A stretch of DNA of 64,000 bases from Neovahlkampfia damariscottae (GCA_016618085.1 JABLTG010000116.1:1-64000); one strand, 5' to 3'. Counted from the stretch's first letter, positions 35,101 to 45,944 are shown. Numbers and translations: made by a program. The notes: generated by a model not told the origin, from the sequence alone.

Positions 35101-37805
35101 TTTTCTTATTTTTGAATTTGAATGACCTAAACAAGCATTTAAAATTGCATGAATATTCATTAAATAAATTTCATCTTCTTTTTCAATTTTTAATTTATTT
35201 TCTTTTAATATTTTTAATATAATATTTACACATGCAGATACATTTGTAAAAATTAAAAGATTTTCTTCTTTATTTGAAATTGATTTTAATTGAATAATTA
35301 ATTGATCAATAATTTGTATTTTTGAATTTAATTTATGATTTGGAAATATATTTCCTAACATTAAAATTGAATGATCAACACATCTAATTGATACAGATTT
35401 AATATTATTAAATATAAAATTATTTGTATTCTTTAAAATATCAAATGGTATAAATTCAAATTTAGATGATTTAAAATATTGATTTAATTTAATTTCATTA
35501 TTATTTTCATCATCAAATTTATCTAATAATGATGTTTTTATACCACTTATAGATCCATCAGATTGTGCAAATCCTAATTTAGTTATAAAATTAAATATAT
35601 GTTTATTTATTAAATTATTTGGTAATAATTCAAATATTTTAAATAAATTTAATTTTAAAAGATTAATAGAAAAAGTTTCTTCTTTTGATTTTGGTATATA
35701 ATCATTTGGTAATGTTTCTAATATTTTAATTATTTTTGATAAATATTTTAAAATTATATTTAAATAATCTTCATTTTTTGATTGTATATCTTTACATTTC
35801 TTTAAAAATTGATGAATAGATAATAAACAAGATGAATGTATTCTATAATTAAAATAATTTAAATTTAAAAATAATTTTGAATTAAATATTTTATCCCATG
35901 AATCAAATATCTTTTCAATATGAAGTTTAATCCAACTATTTTAATAATAAATATAATGAACATTCTTACTCTTCTGATAATGACATTAAAGATGAAATTA
36001 AAATAAATGATGATTCTAATTTCTTCATTATAATAAATGGATAAGATTCAATATTCTTTAAAGAATTAGTTGAAGATAATATTAATATAGCAGTATCTAA
36101 ACATGCTGAATTTAAATTATTAGATTCAGAATATTCAATTTCTAAACTAGTTGATATTAATGATGATAATGCAATAGAATGTCCAAATAATGTTTTAGAA
36201 TACTTTTCATGAATATAATGTTTATCTTTATTCATTTGTAATTCCATTGTTAATTCTGCATAATCAATTTGAACTAATCCTAAAAGTGCTGATATTAAAT
36301 TAGATGTTTGAAATGGTAATGATTCAGATAAACATCTAATAGTTAATGTTGCACTAAATTGAATAGATTCATTTTTATGTTTTAAACAATTTAAAATAGA
36401 TTCTAATATTATATCTTTTTTTAAAATAATAATTTCATTTAATTCTTTAATTAAATTTGATATTTCTTTTAAAATACAATTTAAAGAATATTCATTATTA
36501 AAATGTATATTTATCATTGAACATAAAATTGAAATTAAATTTAATTTTCCATTTTCATTAAATTTATTAGATATTCCAAATCTAATTATATTTCCAATTA
36601 AATGTTCCATATGTAATATACTATTATCATTTAAAGTACCACTTAATGTATTACCAACACCAACACCACCATTACCAACACCAACACCAACACCACTTAA
36701 ACTACTACCTAAACTACCAACTATATTATTTGATGAATATATTTTTGGATTAGATAATAAACCAAATAAATGTGATATAGTTAAATCTAAATTTAATTCA
36801 ATTATATTTTGTTCAAATTTCTTTAAAAAATGAATAACTGATATTGAAATAGATTCTCTAAATAAATTTGAATTTGCTTTAAAAAATAAACTTGTTAATG
36901 AAAATAATGATGTTGTAAAATTAAATATTTTAAATTTTAAATTTTTCATTTTTTTCATTTCTTCTTCTTCTTGTTCATTTTTTGGTGTAATATTAGATAT
37001 CATTTCACCATATGAAATTGAATAATTATTTAATATTTCATGTTCAATTTCTTCTTCCATTCTTTGTATACAAAAATTAGATACTTTTTCAAAATATTTT
37101 GAACCTGCATCTTTTAATTCAATTTTATAGGATATAGTTTTTAAACATTCACTTATTTGTAATCCAATCTTTTTATTATTTAATAGTATACCTTCTATTA
37201 AAAATTCAAAAGTTTCATTAAAATCTAATGATATTCTTTAAAAGATGAATGTTTAGTTTGTATCACACTTACTTTGGATGATTCTTTAAATATGAATTAA
37301 TAAGAACAAAAATAGATTCAATAGTTGTTTCATCATTCATTTTCCATATTCTCCATAATAATGTTTTAATGGTTGAAAATTTAGGCATTGAACTAAAATT
37401 AATATCATACATTTTTGATAAACAAAATATAATAAAACTTTGTTTTGGAATTGTATAATTAATTGATTGTAATATTTTTATCAACTTTCCATTCGTTTTT
37501 CCAATTAAACTTGGATTATTTTCATATAAAACTTTAATACATCTAATTAAACATCTACGAACAACTAAAACATCAACTGGTGCTTTATCTGATATAATTG
37601 CATTTAATATAACACCTTCTATTTCACTATAATTAACAGGATTAGTTTTTGATGGTTTTGGTAAGTCTTCAATTTGAACTCTTAAAGTATCAAATAATAT
37701 TAGTACTCCTTTCACAAATTCAAATCCTTTTTTATCTGTTGAAAAAAGAATTTGTAATTCTTTGATGGTATTACTTATTTGTTTGGTTGTATCTTCTTTT
37801 GACAT
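32128..37805 (-). CDS. HEATR5: HEATR5/Laa1-family HEAT-repeat protein
   Basis: Known: HEATR5A/B and yeast Laa1 bind AP-1 (and dynein in animals) in endosome-Golgi traffic. Seen: N-terminal exon from MSKEDTTKQISNTIKELQ with VRRCLIRCIKVLYENNPSL; SATLTIRCLSESLPFQTSNLI followed by a GHSIALSSLI block; and the family hallmark KLINGSGPIRIGYALALGKV, FCRSNLIELQSASLESLWLI, FTPYIESITQLLSMLIF. It ends FTRVATSSPNQFRNEIQKLP. About 1,800 residues, all helical, Asn/Ile/Leu-rich. A Gly/Val run (GVGVGVGNGGVGVGN) near 36,650-36,720 is probably a disordered loop. Introns include 37231-37268 and about 33286-33320. The start is chosen as the first ATG, since the longer frame begins with TTG. Confidence 0.88.
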
Positions 37806-37843
37806 CAGTTTCAAAAAACAAACAAAAAAAGAAAATTAAATTT

Positions 37844-37849
37844 GATTGG
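37844..37849 (-). promoter_or_regulatory. CCAAT box upstream of HEATR5
   Basis: GATTGG lies 39 nt before the HEATR5 start and only 17 nt from the stop of the p62-like gene on the same strand, so the intergenic gap is about 60 nt. Confidence 0.45.
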
Positions 37850-37865
37850 ATAAAAAAGTACAATT

Positions 37866-38813
37866 TTATTGTAAAGTTAAATATTCATCTACAACTTTTT
37901 GAAGATTACCTTTATATTTGTTTAAAAGGAATGTTGATAATGATTTATTTGTGAATCCCATATTTTCTAAAATTTGATAGTGAACTGAATATTGTTCTAA
38001 TTCTTCAACTTTTTCAACTTTAACAATTGGTTCTTCAACTTTTTCTTCTTTTTCTTCTACAGATTGTAATTCAACTTTTTCTTCTTTAATTTCTTCTTGT
38101 TTTGAATTTTCAAATGAATGGACAGTGTTATTATCTTCATCAATAATGTGAGTCATTACATTTGTGAATGGAATTTGTTTGTGAAAAACTGATTTTTTGA
38201 TACCTTCAAAATTATGTTTTCTATTAAAATGTGTTGAAGTTTTGAAACAATCTTGACAGAGATCATAGTCTTCACAGTCTAAACATTGATATCTAATTCC
38301 CTTAATATCTCTTTTATTACATTGATCACAGATAATGTGATAGTGTACAACTTCTTCTTGTGGAAGATTTTCTGAATCCAATGTAACATTGTTTCCTTTT
38401 AAGAAATCATCAATTTGTTTTGAATTCAATTCTAAAACTAAGTCTCCTTCTTTGGTTGCAAAATCCCATTTTCCATCTTTAGCATTTTGAACATTCTTGA
38501 TTCCTGGAATAGCTGATGATGTTTTTTTTGTTTTTTTTTGTTCAACTTTTTTGTCTCCTTTCATTTTTAAACGTAAAACTTCTGAAACGTTATGATGTAA
38601 AATAGCTTCGTTCCATTCGACTTCAGTAGTGAAAGTAACATAATCATCTTCTTCATCTAAATATTGAAATACTGGTGTTTTATTCCCTTCAAATTTCTTT
38701 GGGCAGAATCCTTTGACTATTTCTAAGATTTCTTCATACTTTGTAGTTGTAGAAATTGTGAAGCGTCTGATATTTTCACCATAATATAATTTAACTCTGA
38801 TGTTTTGTACCAT
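37866..38813 (-). CDS. PB1-ZZ-UBA autophagy receptor, p62/NBR1-like
   Basis: 315 residues in one exon. N-terminal PB1 domain (RVKLYYGENIRRFTIS; acidic OPCA-like YLDEEDDYVTFTTEVEW), ZZ zinc finger at about 160-205 (CDQCNKRDIKGIRYQCLDCE, DYDLCQDCFKT, HFNRKHNFEGI), an acidic Glu/Lys linker, and a C-terminal UBA domain (ILENMGFTNKSLSTFLLNKY). This is the domain order of sequestosome-1. Such proteins polymerise through PB1 and bring ubiquitinated cargo to autophagosomes. I do not see an unambiguous W/F/Y-x-x-L/I LC3-interacting motif in an acidic setting. Divergent with FCY1 over 139 nt that contain ATTGG (38885) and CCAATCA (38919). Confidence 0.88.
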   Translation of the reverse strand: MVQNIRVKLYYGENIRRFTISTTTKYEEILEIVKGFCPKKFEGNKTPVFQYLDEEDDYVTFTTEVEWNEAILHHNVSEVLRLKMKGDKKVEQKKTKKTSSAIPGIKNVQNAKDGKWDFATKEGDLVLELNSKQIDDFLKGNNVTLDSENLPQEEVVHYHIICDQCNKRDIKGIRYQCLDCEDYDLCQDCFKTSTHFNRKHNFEGIKKSVFHKQIPFTNVMTHIIDEDNNTVHSFENSKQEEIKEEKVELQSVEEKEEKVEEPIVKVEKVEELEQYSVHYQILENMGFTNKSLSTFLLNKYKGNLQKVVDEYLTLQ

Positions 38814-38952
38814 TGCGAAGTGAAGTCTTTTTTCTTTTTTTCAAAGCTTAAATTGATTTGATTTCTAAAAATATACTACTTCCTATTGGTCTTCTTATTT
38901 TAGATCAGTTACATTTGGCCAATCAAAAAAATTAGAATCAAAATTTTTCCGA

Positions 38953-39491
38953 ATGGATGATGATTATTTTATGAATCTTGCCATTGAGCAAGCAAAAAAA
39001 AGTCTAAGTGAAGGTGTAATAATCTTAAAAAGTTAATCAATCAGGTTTTTCTTCATTTTTTTTTTTTACAATTGGATCAAGGGAATTCCAATCGGATCTT
39101 GTTTAGTAATAGATAATAAAGTAATTGGAAAAGGTCACAATCAAAGAATCCAAAAAAAATCATCAATATTACATGCTGAAATGGATTGCTTCGAAAATGC
39201 TGGCAGATTAACAGCAAAAGAATATGAAAAATCGACTCTCTTTTCAACTTTGAGTCCGTAAGATCACTTGTATTTAAAACAAATAGTTGTGATATGTGCT
39301 CTGGTACATCTTTACTCTACAAAATTCCAAGAATAGTCATTGGTGAAAACAAAACGTTTAAAGGTCCAGAAGAATACCTTGAAAAGAGAGGAGTTAAAAT
39401 TAAAAATTTAGACAATAATGTTTGTAAAGAATTAATGGAAAATTTCATAAACAACAATTCAAAATTATGGAATGAAGACATTGGAGAATAA
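38953..39491 (+). CDS. FCY1: Cytosine deaminase, yeast FCY1 type
   Basis: Converts cytosine to uracil (pyrimidine salvage). Seen after two introns (about 39018-39082 and 39260-39289): AIEQAKKSLSEGGIPIGSCL, GKGHNQRIQKKSSILHAEMD with the zinc/catalytic HAE, and the second zinc motif TLSPCDMC spanning an exon junction. RIVIGENKTFKGPEEYLEKRG and the C-terminal LWNEDIGE follow, as in fungal Fcy1. About 158 residues, the normal length. Animals lack this enzyme; fungi, bacteria and some protists have it. Strong similarity to the fungal form leaves open an ancient transfer. Confidence 0.95.
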
Positions 39492-39531
39492 TTAGAAAAA
39501 TAATAAAATAATAAATTCACAAGTCGATTTC

Positions 39532-39540
39532 ATTGGTCAA
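39532..39540 (+). promoter_or_regulatory. ATTGGTCAA promoter element
   Basis: ATTGGTCAA lies 31 nt upstream of the ES1/GATD3 ATG in the 80-nt gap after FCY1. Confidence 0.5.
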
Positions 39541-39571
39541 ATATTTTTGTTCGAAAAAAAAACCTGGGTCC

Positions 39572-40451
39572 ATGATGAAAAGAGTAACGAAACAGATTTC
39601 CAAATCTTTAAAACCATTAAATTCTAGTTCACAAACTAGATATTATTCAGATGATAACAAACAAGTAGCTGTTATTCTCTCAGGTATATTTTATATTTAT
39701 TTACATGTTAAACATAAGGTTGTGGTTTTCTTGATGGAAGTGATGTTCAAGAAACAGTTTCTTTTGGAATAAACTTAAAAAGAAAAGGAATTGATGTAAC
39801 TTATTTTGCACCAACTGAAGAAATTGACGAATCTTTCAACTATACAACAAGAGCAGTTGATAAAGTTGAAGAAAGATATCCATTAAAAGAATCAACAAGA
39901 ATTACTAGAACACCTGTCATGGATATTAAAAAATTGAAACATGACAAATATTCATCTTTAATCATTCCAGGTAAAAATAAATAACTTTTAACAACTTTAA
40001 AAGGTGGTGATGGAGCAATTAGAAATCTTAGTAATTTTGAACTTGTCACAAAAACAAAAAGAAATTTATTAGAAGAACTTGAAGTTCATTCTGAAATTGA
40101 AAGAGTAATTAAAGAATTTCATAGTAATTCAAAAACAATGATATTATGTGCTTTTTCACCAATGTTAGCATGTAAAGTGTTAGGAAAGAGTTCAAAAGGA
40201 CCAGGTGTTCAAGTAAATATGATTTCTTTTTTTTTGTTCTAATTTTTAAGGTTACTTTTGGAGAAGAAGATCCACAATTAAAAGATGCATCAAATTTATT
40301 AGGAAATGAAATTATTAATTTAACAAAAGGAACTGAATATGTATTTGATGAAAATAATAAAATTATTTCAACACCACTTTTTAATTTTTCAACAAATACA
40401 ATTGAAGAAGTACATACAACTATTAAAAAATTAGTAGATAAATTTTTATAA
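39572..40451 (+). CDS. ES1/GATD3-family DJ-1/PfpI-like mitochondrial protein
   Basis: Seen: a basic, Ser-rich N-terminus (MMKRVTKQISKSLKPLNSS) typical of a mitochondrial presequence, then VAVILSGCGFLDGSDVQETVS (across an intron), VTYFAPTEEID, RITRTPVMDIKKL, SLIIPGGDGAIRNLS, IERVIKEFHSN and ILCAFSPMLACKVLG. The elbow cysteine is kept (LCAFSP against LCCIAP in animals). The C-terminus is IISTPLFNFSTNTIEEVH. Known: the family (zebrafish ES1, human GATD3, E. coli ElbB) has a glutamine-amidotransferase-like fold with poorly known chemistry. Introns at about 39682-39718, 39971-40002 and 40216-40250. The stop is 29 nt from that of the opposing RGS gene. Confidence 0.88.
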
Positions 40452-40479
40452 AAAAAAAAAAAAAAAATAAAAATAATTT

Positions 40480-42999
40480 TTAATTAAATTCAATATCATC
40501 AATTTCTTTTGACATTTGATCTAATTCAAATTCCATTTCTTGATTTGATTTGCCAAAATCATCTCTAAAAATAACTTTGCCCATAACATCAAGTATAAAT
40601 CTTTGATAATCTGACATACCATATAAATCATTTTTAAATTCAATAAATTCTTCTTTTTCTTCTAATTCTTTTTCTAATTTTTTTTTTTTTTTTATTTCTT
40701 TTTTTGATTGTCTTGGAGATGTAATCTTTTCATCAAAATTAATTTGTCTTGGAGAACCAATTTCTAATTCTTTTTCTAAAGACATTTTTTGATGTTCAAT
40801 TGAAAATTTAAAAATCATTTCTAAATATAAATCAGATTTTAAAAATAATTGATATAATTTTGTAATATGAGGTTGAATATAATTTGAAATAATATCATCA
40901 AAATATTTAAAATTTGATTCATTTTTTGAACTTTCAATTAAATGTTTTATTTTTAAAGGTAAATCTAAATCAAAAATAGAAATTGGATTAAAGAATGTAT
41001 TTAAAATGAATGAAATATATAATTCTTTTTCTTCTTGTTTTGAAATAATTAAATCTTGTTTTTGATTTATAAAAATAATTAGTTCATAAAATAATAAAAA
41101 TGATAAAATATTTTGTTTTGCAGAAAATAAAATAAAATATGGATTCCATTGATCTTCTAAAATAATATCAATTAATTCAACTTGATTAAATGATGATGAT
41201 GTTTCATTAGATTCTTGTTGTGATTTTAAAAAATCAAAATTTAAAAAAAAATTTTTTTTTTTTTTCTTTTCTTGTATTTCTTGTAAAAAATCTTTTTTAA
41301 TTAAATTAACCATTTCTTTTTCATTTTCATTTTTTAAATTTAAATAATTAAATAAATTTTTTGATTTTTCAGGTTGAAATACCATTTCTAATAATTGTGC
41401 ATCAAAATCATCATATTCTTTTTGAATTAAAGATGATTCAATTTTAAAATTTTCATTAATAAAATAAATACCTAATAAATGATTCTTTGTTACATATCCA
41501 TTTGAACTTTCAGGTGTATAATCTTTTATATCTTTATATCCTTTAAATTCATTTATATTATCTATATTTTCATATTCTTTAAAATCAAATAATGATTTAA
41601 ATGTAATATCAGATATTCTTAATATTTTAGAATATTTTAATCTTGATTTAGTAAAATATCTTTCTCCAACTTCTTCTTCTTCCATATATACTATAACAGG
41701 TATTACATCTAATATTAATAATGATTCATGTGATTTATATATCTCTTCTAAAATATATTGTGTATGCATAGATCCTAAATATCTTAAGAATACTAATAAT
41801 ACTTTATGTCCTCTAACTAAAAATTGTCCAACACTTTCTCCACAATTTGTTATCATTTGTGCAAATTCTTTTCTTGCTATTTGTATTTCTTCTCCTTCTT
41901 TTGATACAACATATGTTTTTCTTCTAACTTCAATATTCTTTTCTTTTAATCCTTTTCTTAATCTCATTAATTCTTCATATTCTTCATTACTAATTTCTTC
42001 TTTTTCTTCTTCTTCTTCTTCTTCTTCTACTACTTGTTCAATATTAATACTAATATCATTATTAATATCATCTTTCATTTTCTTTTTTTTCTTTTTTCTT
42101 AATTTTATTAATTCTAAATATTCTTCTTCTGTAATAGTTTCTTCTTCATTAATTTCTTCAATATCTTTATTTTCAATTTCACTTTGTTTCTTTTTTATTT
42201 CTTTTCTAAGTTGTAATAAATTATCATATTCATCATTGGATAGATTCTTTGATTTTCTATTTTCACTTTTTACAATATTTTGTATTGCTGTTGATCTCTT
42301 TTTCCTTATCATTAATTCTTCTTGTTCTTCCTCCTGTACATTTATATTTTTTATTTTATTTTCCTTTATTTCAGTAGGTTCTTCACTAACCTCATTAACA
42401 GGTTTGATTTTAATATCATCTTCACTAACACTTTTTATATCTTCTTTCTTGTCTTCTTTTAAAATTGTTTCTTCTTTCATATTTTCTTCTTCTTTTTGTT
42501 TTGAAATAGTTTCTTGTTGTTGATTTACTTCTTCTTTTAAAACAACTTCTTTGATTTCCTCGTCATTGTTTGGTTTGTCTTGTTTTGTTTCCTCTTTTAA
42601 TTGTTCAGTTTCTATTTCTTCCTTTTTTTCATTCAATACATTTACATCATTTTCTTGTTTTTCACCTTCTTCTTTCTTTTCTTCTTTTTCATTTATGATT
42701 GGTTTCTTTAAACTTATTGAACCTGGTACAATTTGAACTTTTTTCTTTTTTTTTATTTTTTCTGGTTGCAATAAAGTCAAAGATTTAACACTTCTCCATC
42801 CACTTTTTACTTCATTTTCTGTGGAGACTGCAGGTGATAAGAGTGGTTTATTCTCTTGTCTTTCTTCAATAAAAGCAGGTGAAGATATTTGGTCTGGCAT
42901 AGGTGAACTATGATCACCTCTTGGTGATATTTTTACACCTCTAGTTTTCTTTCTTGAAAGTAATTTTGAGTTATACTCTTCATCTGTTAATTCTTCCAT
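40480..42999 (-). CDS. RGS-domain protein with a peroxiredoxin-like domain lacking cysteines
   Basis: 839 residues, one exon. N-terminal 350 residues: acidic, Lys/Glu-rich coiled coil with four related motifs of the form EEYxxLxxLRKxxK (LTDEEYNSKLLSRKKT, NDEYDNLLQLRKEIKKK, TEEEYLELIKLRKKKK, SNEEYEELMRLRKGLK). Then a PRXL2/AhpC-TSA-like thioredoxin fold (HKVLLVFLRYLGSMHTQYIL, LLILDVIPVIVYMEEE), where the usual LGCxxC is LGSMHT, so it cannot be a redox enzyme. At about 620-760 lies an RGS domain (NILSFLLFYELIIFI, FDDIISNYIQPHITKLYQLFLKSDLYLEMI), expected to speed GTP hydrolysis by G-alpha proteins. The poly-Glu and poly-Lys runs give long shadow frames. The first in-frame ATG is used as start. 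Confidence 0.78.
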   Translation of the reverse strand: MEELTDEEYNSKLLSRKKTRGVKISPRGDHSSPMPDQISSPAFIEERQENKPLLSPAVSTENEVKSGWRSVKSLTLLQPEKIKKKKKVQIVPGSISLKKPIINEKEEKKEEGEKQENDVNVLNEKKEEIETEQLKEETKQDKPNNDEEIKEVVLKEEVNQQQETISKQKEEENMKEETILKEDKKEDIKSVSEDDIKIKPVNEVSEEPTEIKENKIKNINVQEEEQEELMIRKKRSTAIQNIVKSENRKSKNLSNDEYDNLLQLRKEIKKKQSEIENKDIEEINEEETITEEEYLELIKLRKKKKKKMKDDINNDISINIEQVVEEEEEEEEKEEISNEEYEELMRLRKGLKEKNIEVRRKTYVVSKEGEEIQIARKEFAQMITNCGESVGQFLVRGHKVLLVFLRYLGSMHTQYILEEIYKSHESLLILDVIPVIVYMEEEEVGERYFTKSRLKYSKILRISDITFKSLFDFKEYENIDNINEFKGYKDIKDYTPESSNGYVTKNHLLGIYFINENFKIESSLIQKEYDDFDAQLLEMVFQPEKSKNLFNYLNLKNENEKEMVNLIKKDFLQEIQEKKKKKNFFLNFDFLKSQQESNETSSSFNQVELIDIILEDQWNPYFILFSAKQNILSFLLFYELIIFINQKQDLIISKQEEKELYISFILNTFFNPISIFDLDLPLKIKHLIESSKNESNFKYFDDIISNYIQPHITKLYQLFLKSDLYLEMIFKFSIEHQKMSLEKELEIGSPRQINFDEKITSPRQSKKEIKKKKKLEKELEEKEEFIEFKNDLYGMSDYQRFILDVMGKVIFRDDFGKSNQEMEFELDQMSKEIDDIEFN

Positions 43000-43059
43000 T
43001 TCCAAAAGTTAATTTTGACCAATAAAAAAGAAGAAAAAAAAAGTGAAGTAATATTTTTT

Positions 43060-44276
43060 TTATTTCAAAATTTCTGAGAATTCACTTTTAATTTTTGGGA
43101 AATTATCTAAAATTTCTAAAAAAGTAGAATTAATTTTTGGTGAATAAGTCATGAATAGTATTGGATCGTCACTATCCATTCTTAAACAATTAACACCCAT
43201 AACTACAGATAAATTTCTTGTTGTCATCATATTTTTATTTGAATATTTTGAAATTTCAAATAATAAATCAAGTAATAAACCTAAACAATTTCTATTACAA
43301 GGTTTTAATTTTTGAAGACAAGATTTAATTGTTTTAATTTTAACATCTTCATCTTCAATATCTAATATAGCAATATAATCATTAAATAATTCGTATGGTA
43401 TAAGAGGTGTAGGTAAATCTCTTAAAAACTAATAAAAAATATTGAATATACTTTTCTTTTTACTTGTTTTAATAAAGATGTAGCAGTATGAACATCTTGA
43501 CATAAAGATAAATCAGCATCACCCAGACTATCAAATATGTATTGAATTTCAGACATATTTTCTGTTGTACCAGATAACCTAAATATACCTTCAATTAAAA
43601 TTCCTTCTTCTTTTATATATTCACATAATCTTCTATAAACTCTTGGTACTTTCTTTTCTTTTGGTCTTTTCATTATTTCTTCAAGTTCAACATTGAATAC
43701 TGGATACATATCTTGTAAGTCACTCTTTATTTGTTGTAAACTTTGTTTTAATAATTCTTCAGGTGTAGGTTTTTCTTCTACTTTTTTATTTTGTTTTTTT
43801 AAAGAAAGACTTCCAAAAATTGAAAAAGGTTTCTTTTTCTTTTTTTTATCATTTTCAATCTTTTCTCTTAAATCAAAACTTATTCTTTCATTTATTGTAT
43901 CACTTCTTTTTTTAGTAGGTACATTTAATGCTGATTGAAATTCATCTCCTAAAGTTGGTAAACTCTAAAAAAATAAATAACAAACATGTTTTATTTTTAC
44001 CTGTCGTATTTCTATATATAGAAGTTTAAAATAATAATAATAATTACCCATATATTGTAATTGTGATCTTCTTCTTCTTTCTTCAATTGTTGCTTCACCA
44101 CGTGTACTTGTTGTTGAACAGTTTTCCACTCCTGTTGTTTCAATAGTTCTTTCACTATTTCTTTTATTTCCAAAATCAACAGAAGAATCTTGAATTTGTG
44201 ATTTTCTCTTTTTTCCTTGATTTTCTTTCAATTTAGTTATAATTTGTTTTAAATTCTCAGAACCATCTTCAGTCAT
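43060..44276 (-). CDS. RhoGAP-domain protein
   Basis: N-terminal exons encode a basic, Ser-rich region (KRKSQIQDSSVDFGNKRN; IEERRRRSQLQYMG). The third exon carries SLPTLGDEFQSALNV and a Lys-rich segment, and then the RhoGAP domain: VPRVYRRLCEYI, GILIEGIFRLSGTTENM with the arginine finger, LSLCQDVHTATSLLKQ, FLRDLPTPLIPYELF after an intron, and MTTRNLSVVMGVN. About 360 residues. The catalytic arginine and the NLSVVMG helix are present. The intron with donor near 44046 includes a TAA-rich repeat. No second domain that would point to a membrane or partner is seen. Confidence 0.87.
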
Positions 44277-44302
44277 TTGATGACACGTTTATTATTGGTT
44301 GT

Positions 44303-44309
44303 CCAATCA
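44303..44309 (-). promoter_or_regulatory. CCAATCA box upstream of the RhoGAP gene
   Basis: TTGTCCAATCAAAAT lies 27 nt before the RhoGAP start in the 61-nt gap to the PUS1 stop. Confidence 0.45.
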
Positions 44310-44337
44310 AAATTAACTATGAATCCATCAAAAAAAA

Positions 44338-45605
44338 TTATTCTTTATTTTTTTCAATGATTTCTTTTAATTCAATCATATAATTTTCAAATATTTTATC
44401 TTTTAATTCCATTCTAACAATATCTTTTATAATATCATTCTTTAAATTTTCTTTTTCTTTAAATTCATCACCTTCAAAAATTAAAGGACCATGTAAATCT
44501 CCATGTTGTTTATTATAACCTGGAAAATGTAATTCCGATAACATCAATCCTTCACCTGGTACCTATAATAATAATTATATATTAGATCAAACAAATTAGT
44601 CTTCTTACTCTTGGTACAAATTTAATATATTTTGGATCATGTATTTTTTCAATCTCTTCTTCTTCAAAATTCTTTGTCATTAAACAAATAACAAAACCAA
44701 TCATTTTTCTAATTTGATTAAATAAAAATGATTGACCAATAATCTAATAATTTTGAATATTTTTGATTGGAATTACTTACTGTTATTGATAAAAATTCAA
44801 TATTTTCTAATTCAAATTTCTTTTCAATTTTAAATGATGTAATATATCCTTTTTATTATTTTAATAAAATTGAATCAATTTACTTTTAAATTGTTCTAAT
44901 TTTTTATTTGGATCTGTAAACTTTGTAAAATTATGATAATTTTTTGTTCCTTCAAAATGTTTTAAATATTTTTCAATTTTTTCTTCTTTTTCTTTTGATA
45001 ATTTAAAATTATTAAATTTGAATTCATCATTAAAACAAAATGATGGTATTACATATTCATATTTTCTACCTTCACACATATTTTTTGGATTAAAAAATTT
45101 AGTAACTCTTTGTATTTTATAAACTCTATAAATAATTAAAATTTTGAACATTTTACCTAATATCATTTGGTAACTCTTTATTTAATCTTTCTAAACCATC
45201 TTTTTGTATTAACATTTTTAATGAAATTAAATTAATTAATGCATGTACTCCTTTATCTGTTCTTGATGATCTAGCCCATTTAACTTTATGATAATCATTG
45301 GAATTATCTTCTGAAATAGCACCTATTTTTATACCTTTTTTTTTTTTTTTAAATTTATATATTTTATTACATGCTTCTAATACAGATTTTTCAATAGTTT
45401 CTTGACCAGGATTTATTTGAATACCTTTATAATTAGATCCATTATATCCAATAACAAGTACTACTTTCTTTTTTGGTAATTTTTGTTTTTTTGTTTCTGA
45501 TTCTTCTTCATCATTTTTATCATCACTCTTTCTTTTTAAATCTTTCTTAACTTGTTCTTGTTTTATTTCTTCTTTTTGTTCTTCAACGTTTATTTCTTTT
45601 TGCAT
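44338..45605 (-). CDS. PUS1: tRNA pseudouridine synthase, PUS1/TruA family
   Basis: Makes pseudouridine in tRNA (and some mRNA/snRNA). Seen: a Lys/Glu-rich N-terminus, then KKKVVLVIGYNGSNYKGIQINPG, catalytic-site WARSSRTDKGVHALINLISLK with the catalytic Asp, ELPNDIR, VTKFFNPKNMCEGRKYEYVIP, FEGTKNYHNFTKF.DP, IGQSFLFNQIRKMIGFVI across an intron, and the C-terminal LMLSELHFPGYN. Five introns. The eukaryotic PUS1 order is complete, so it should be active. The start is the first ATG after CCAATCA at 45623-45629; the longer frame begins with TTG inside the promoter. Confidence 0.93.
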
Positions 45606-45639
45606 AATTTTTTTTGAATTGACCAATCAAAATTTGATA
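45606..45639. promoter_or_regulatory. 34-nt divergent promoter with TTGACCAATCA
   Basis: Only 34 nt separate the PUS1 and small mitochondrial-like gene start codons, and TTGACCAATCAAAA fills the middle. A single shared box must serve both directions. Confidence 0.55.
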
Positions 45640-45868
45640 ATGTTTTTAAGAGCAGCAAGAACAATAAAAAAAGTGAACCAAAGATTCCACTCCAAAGCAT
45701 CAGAGGTAATTGAAAAAGTATATTGAATTGATTAAATAGCATTCATTGAACAAAGGAATACCACCAAAGTCAATGTATTTTCAACAAAAAAAATATTCAC
45801 TTTTATTTGATATGTTCGTAATCTTTGGTATTGCAGCAGTATACAAAGATTTATTTTCAGAAGAATAA
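45640..45868 (+). CDS. Small single-span protein, probably mitochondrial
   Basis: 63 residues in two exons (intron about 45702-45741). N-terminus MFLRAARTIKKVNQRFHSKA is basic, without acidic residues, and contains RFHS, like a mitochondrial presequence. After the intron KGIPPKSMYFQQKKYS is followed by one hydrophobic segment (LLFDMFVIFGIAAVY) and a short acidic tail DLFSEE. Size and layout resemble small accessory subunits of respiratory complexes, but I recognise no specific family. Shares a 34-nt promoter with PUS1. Confidence 0.6.
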
Positions 45869-45944
45869 AATTCTTTTTATTTTTTTTTTTTGTTTTAAAC
45901 CAATCGTTTTATTTTTTCTTTCAACAAAACCAAAAAATAAAAGA

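Noticed and set aside
42236-42736. Plus-strand Ser/Phe-rich frames
   Set aside because: Antisense shadows of the poly-Glu/Lys region of the RGS gene.
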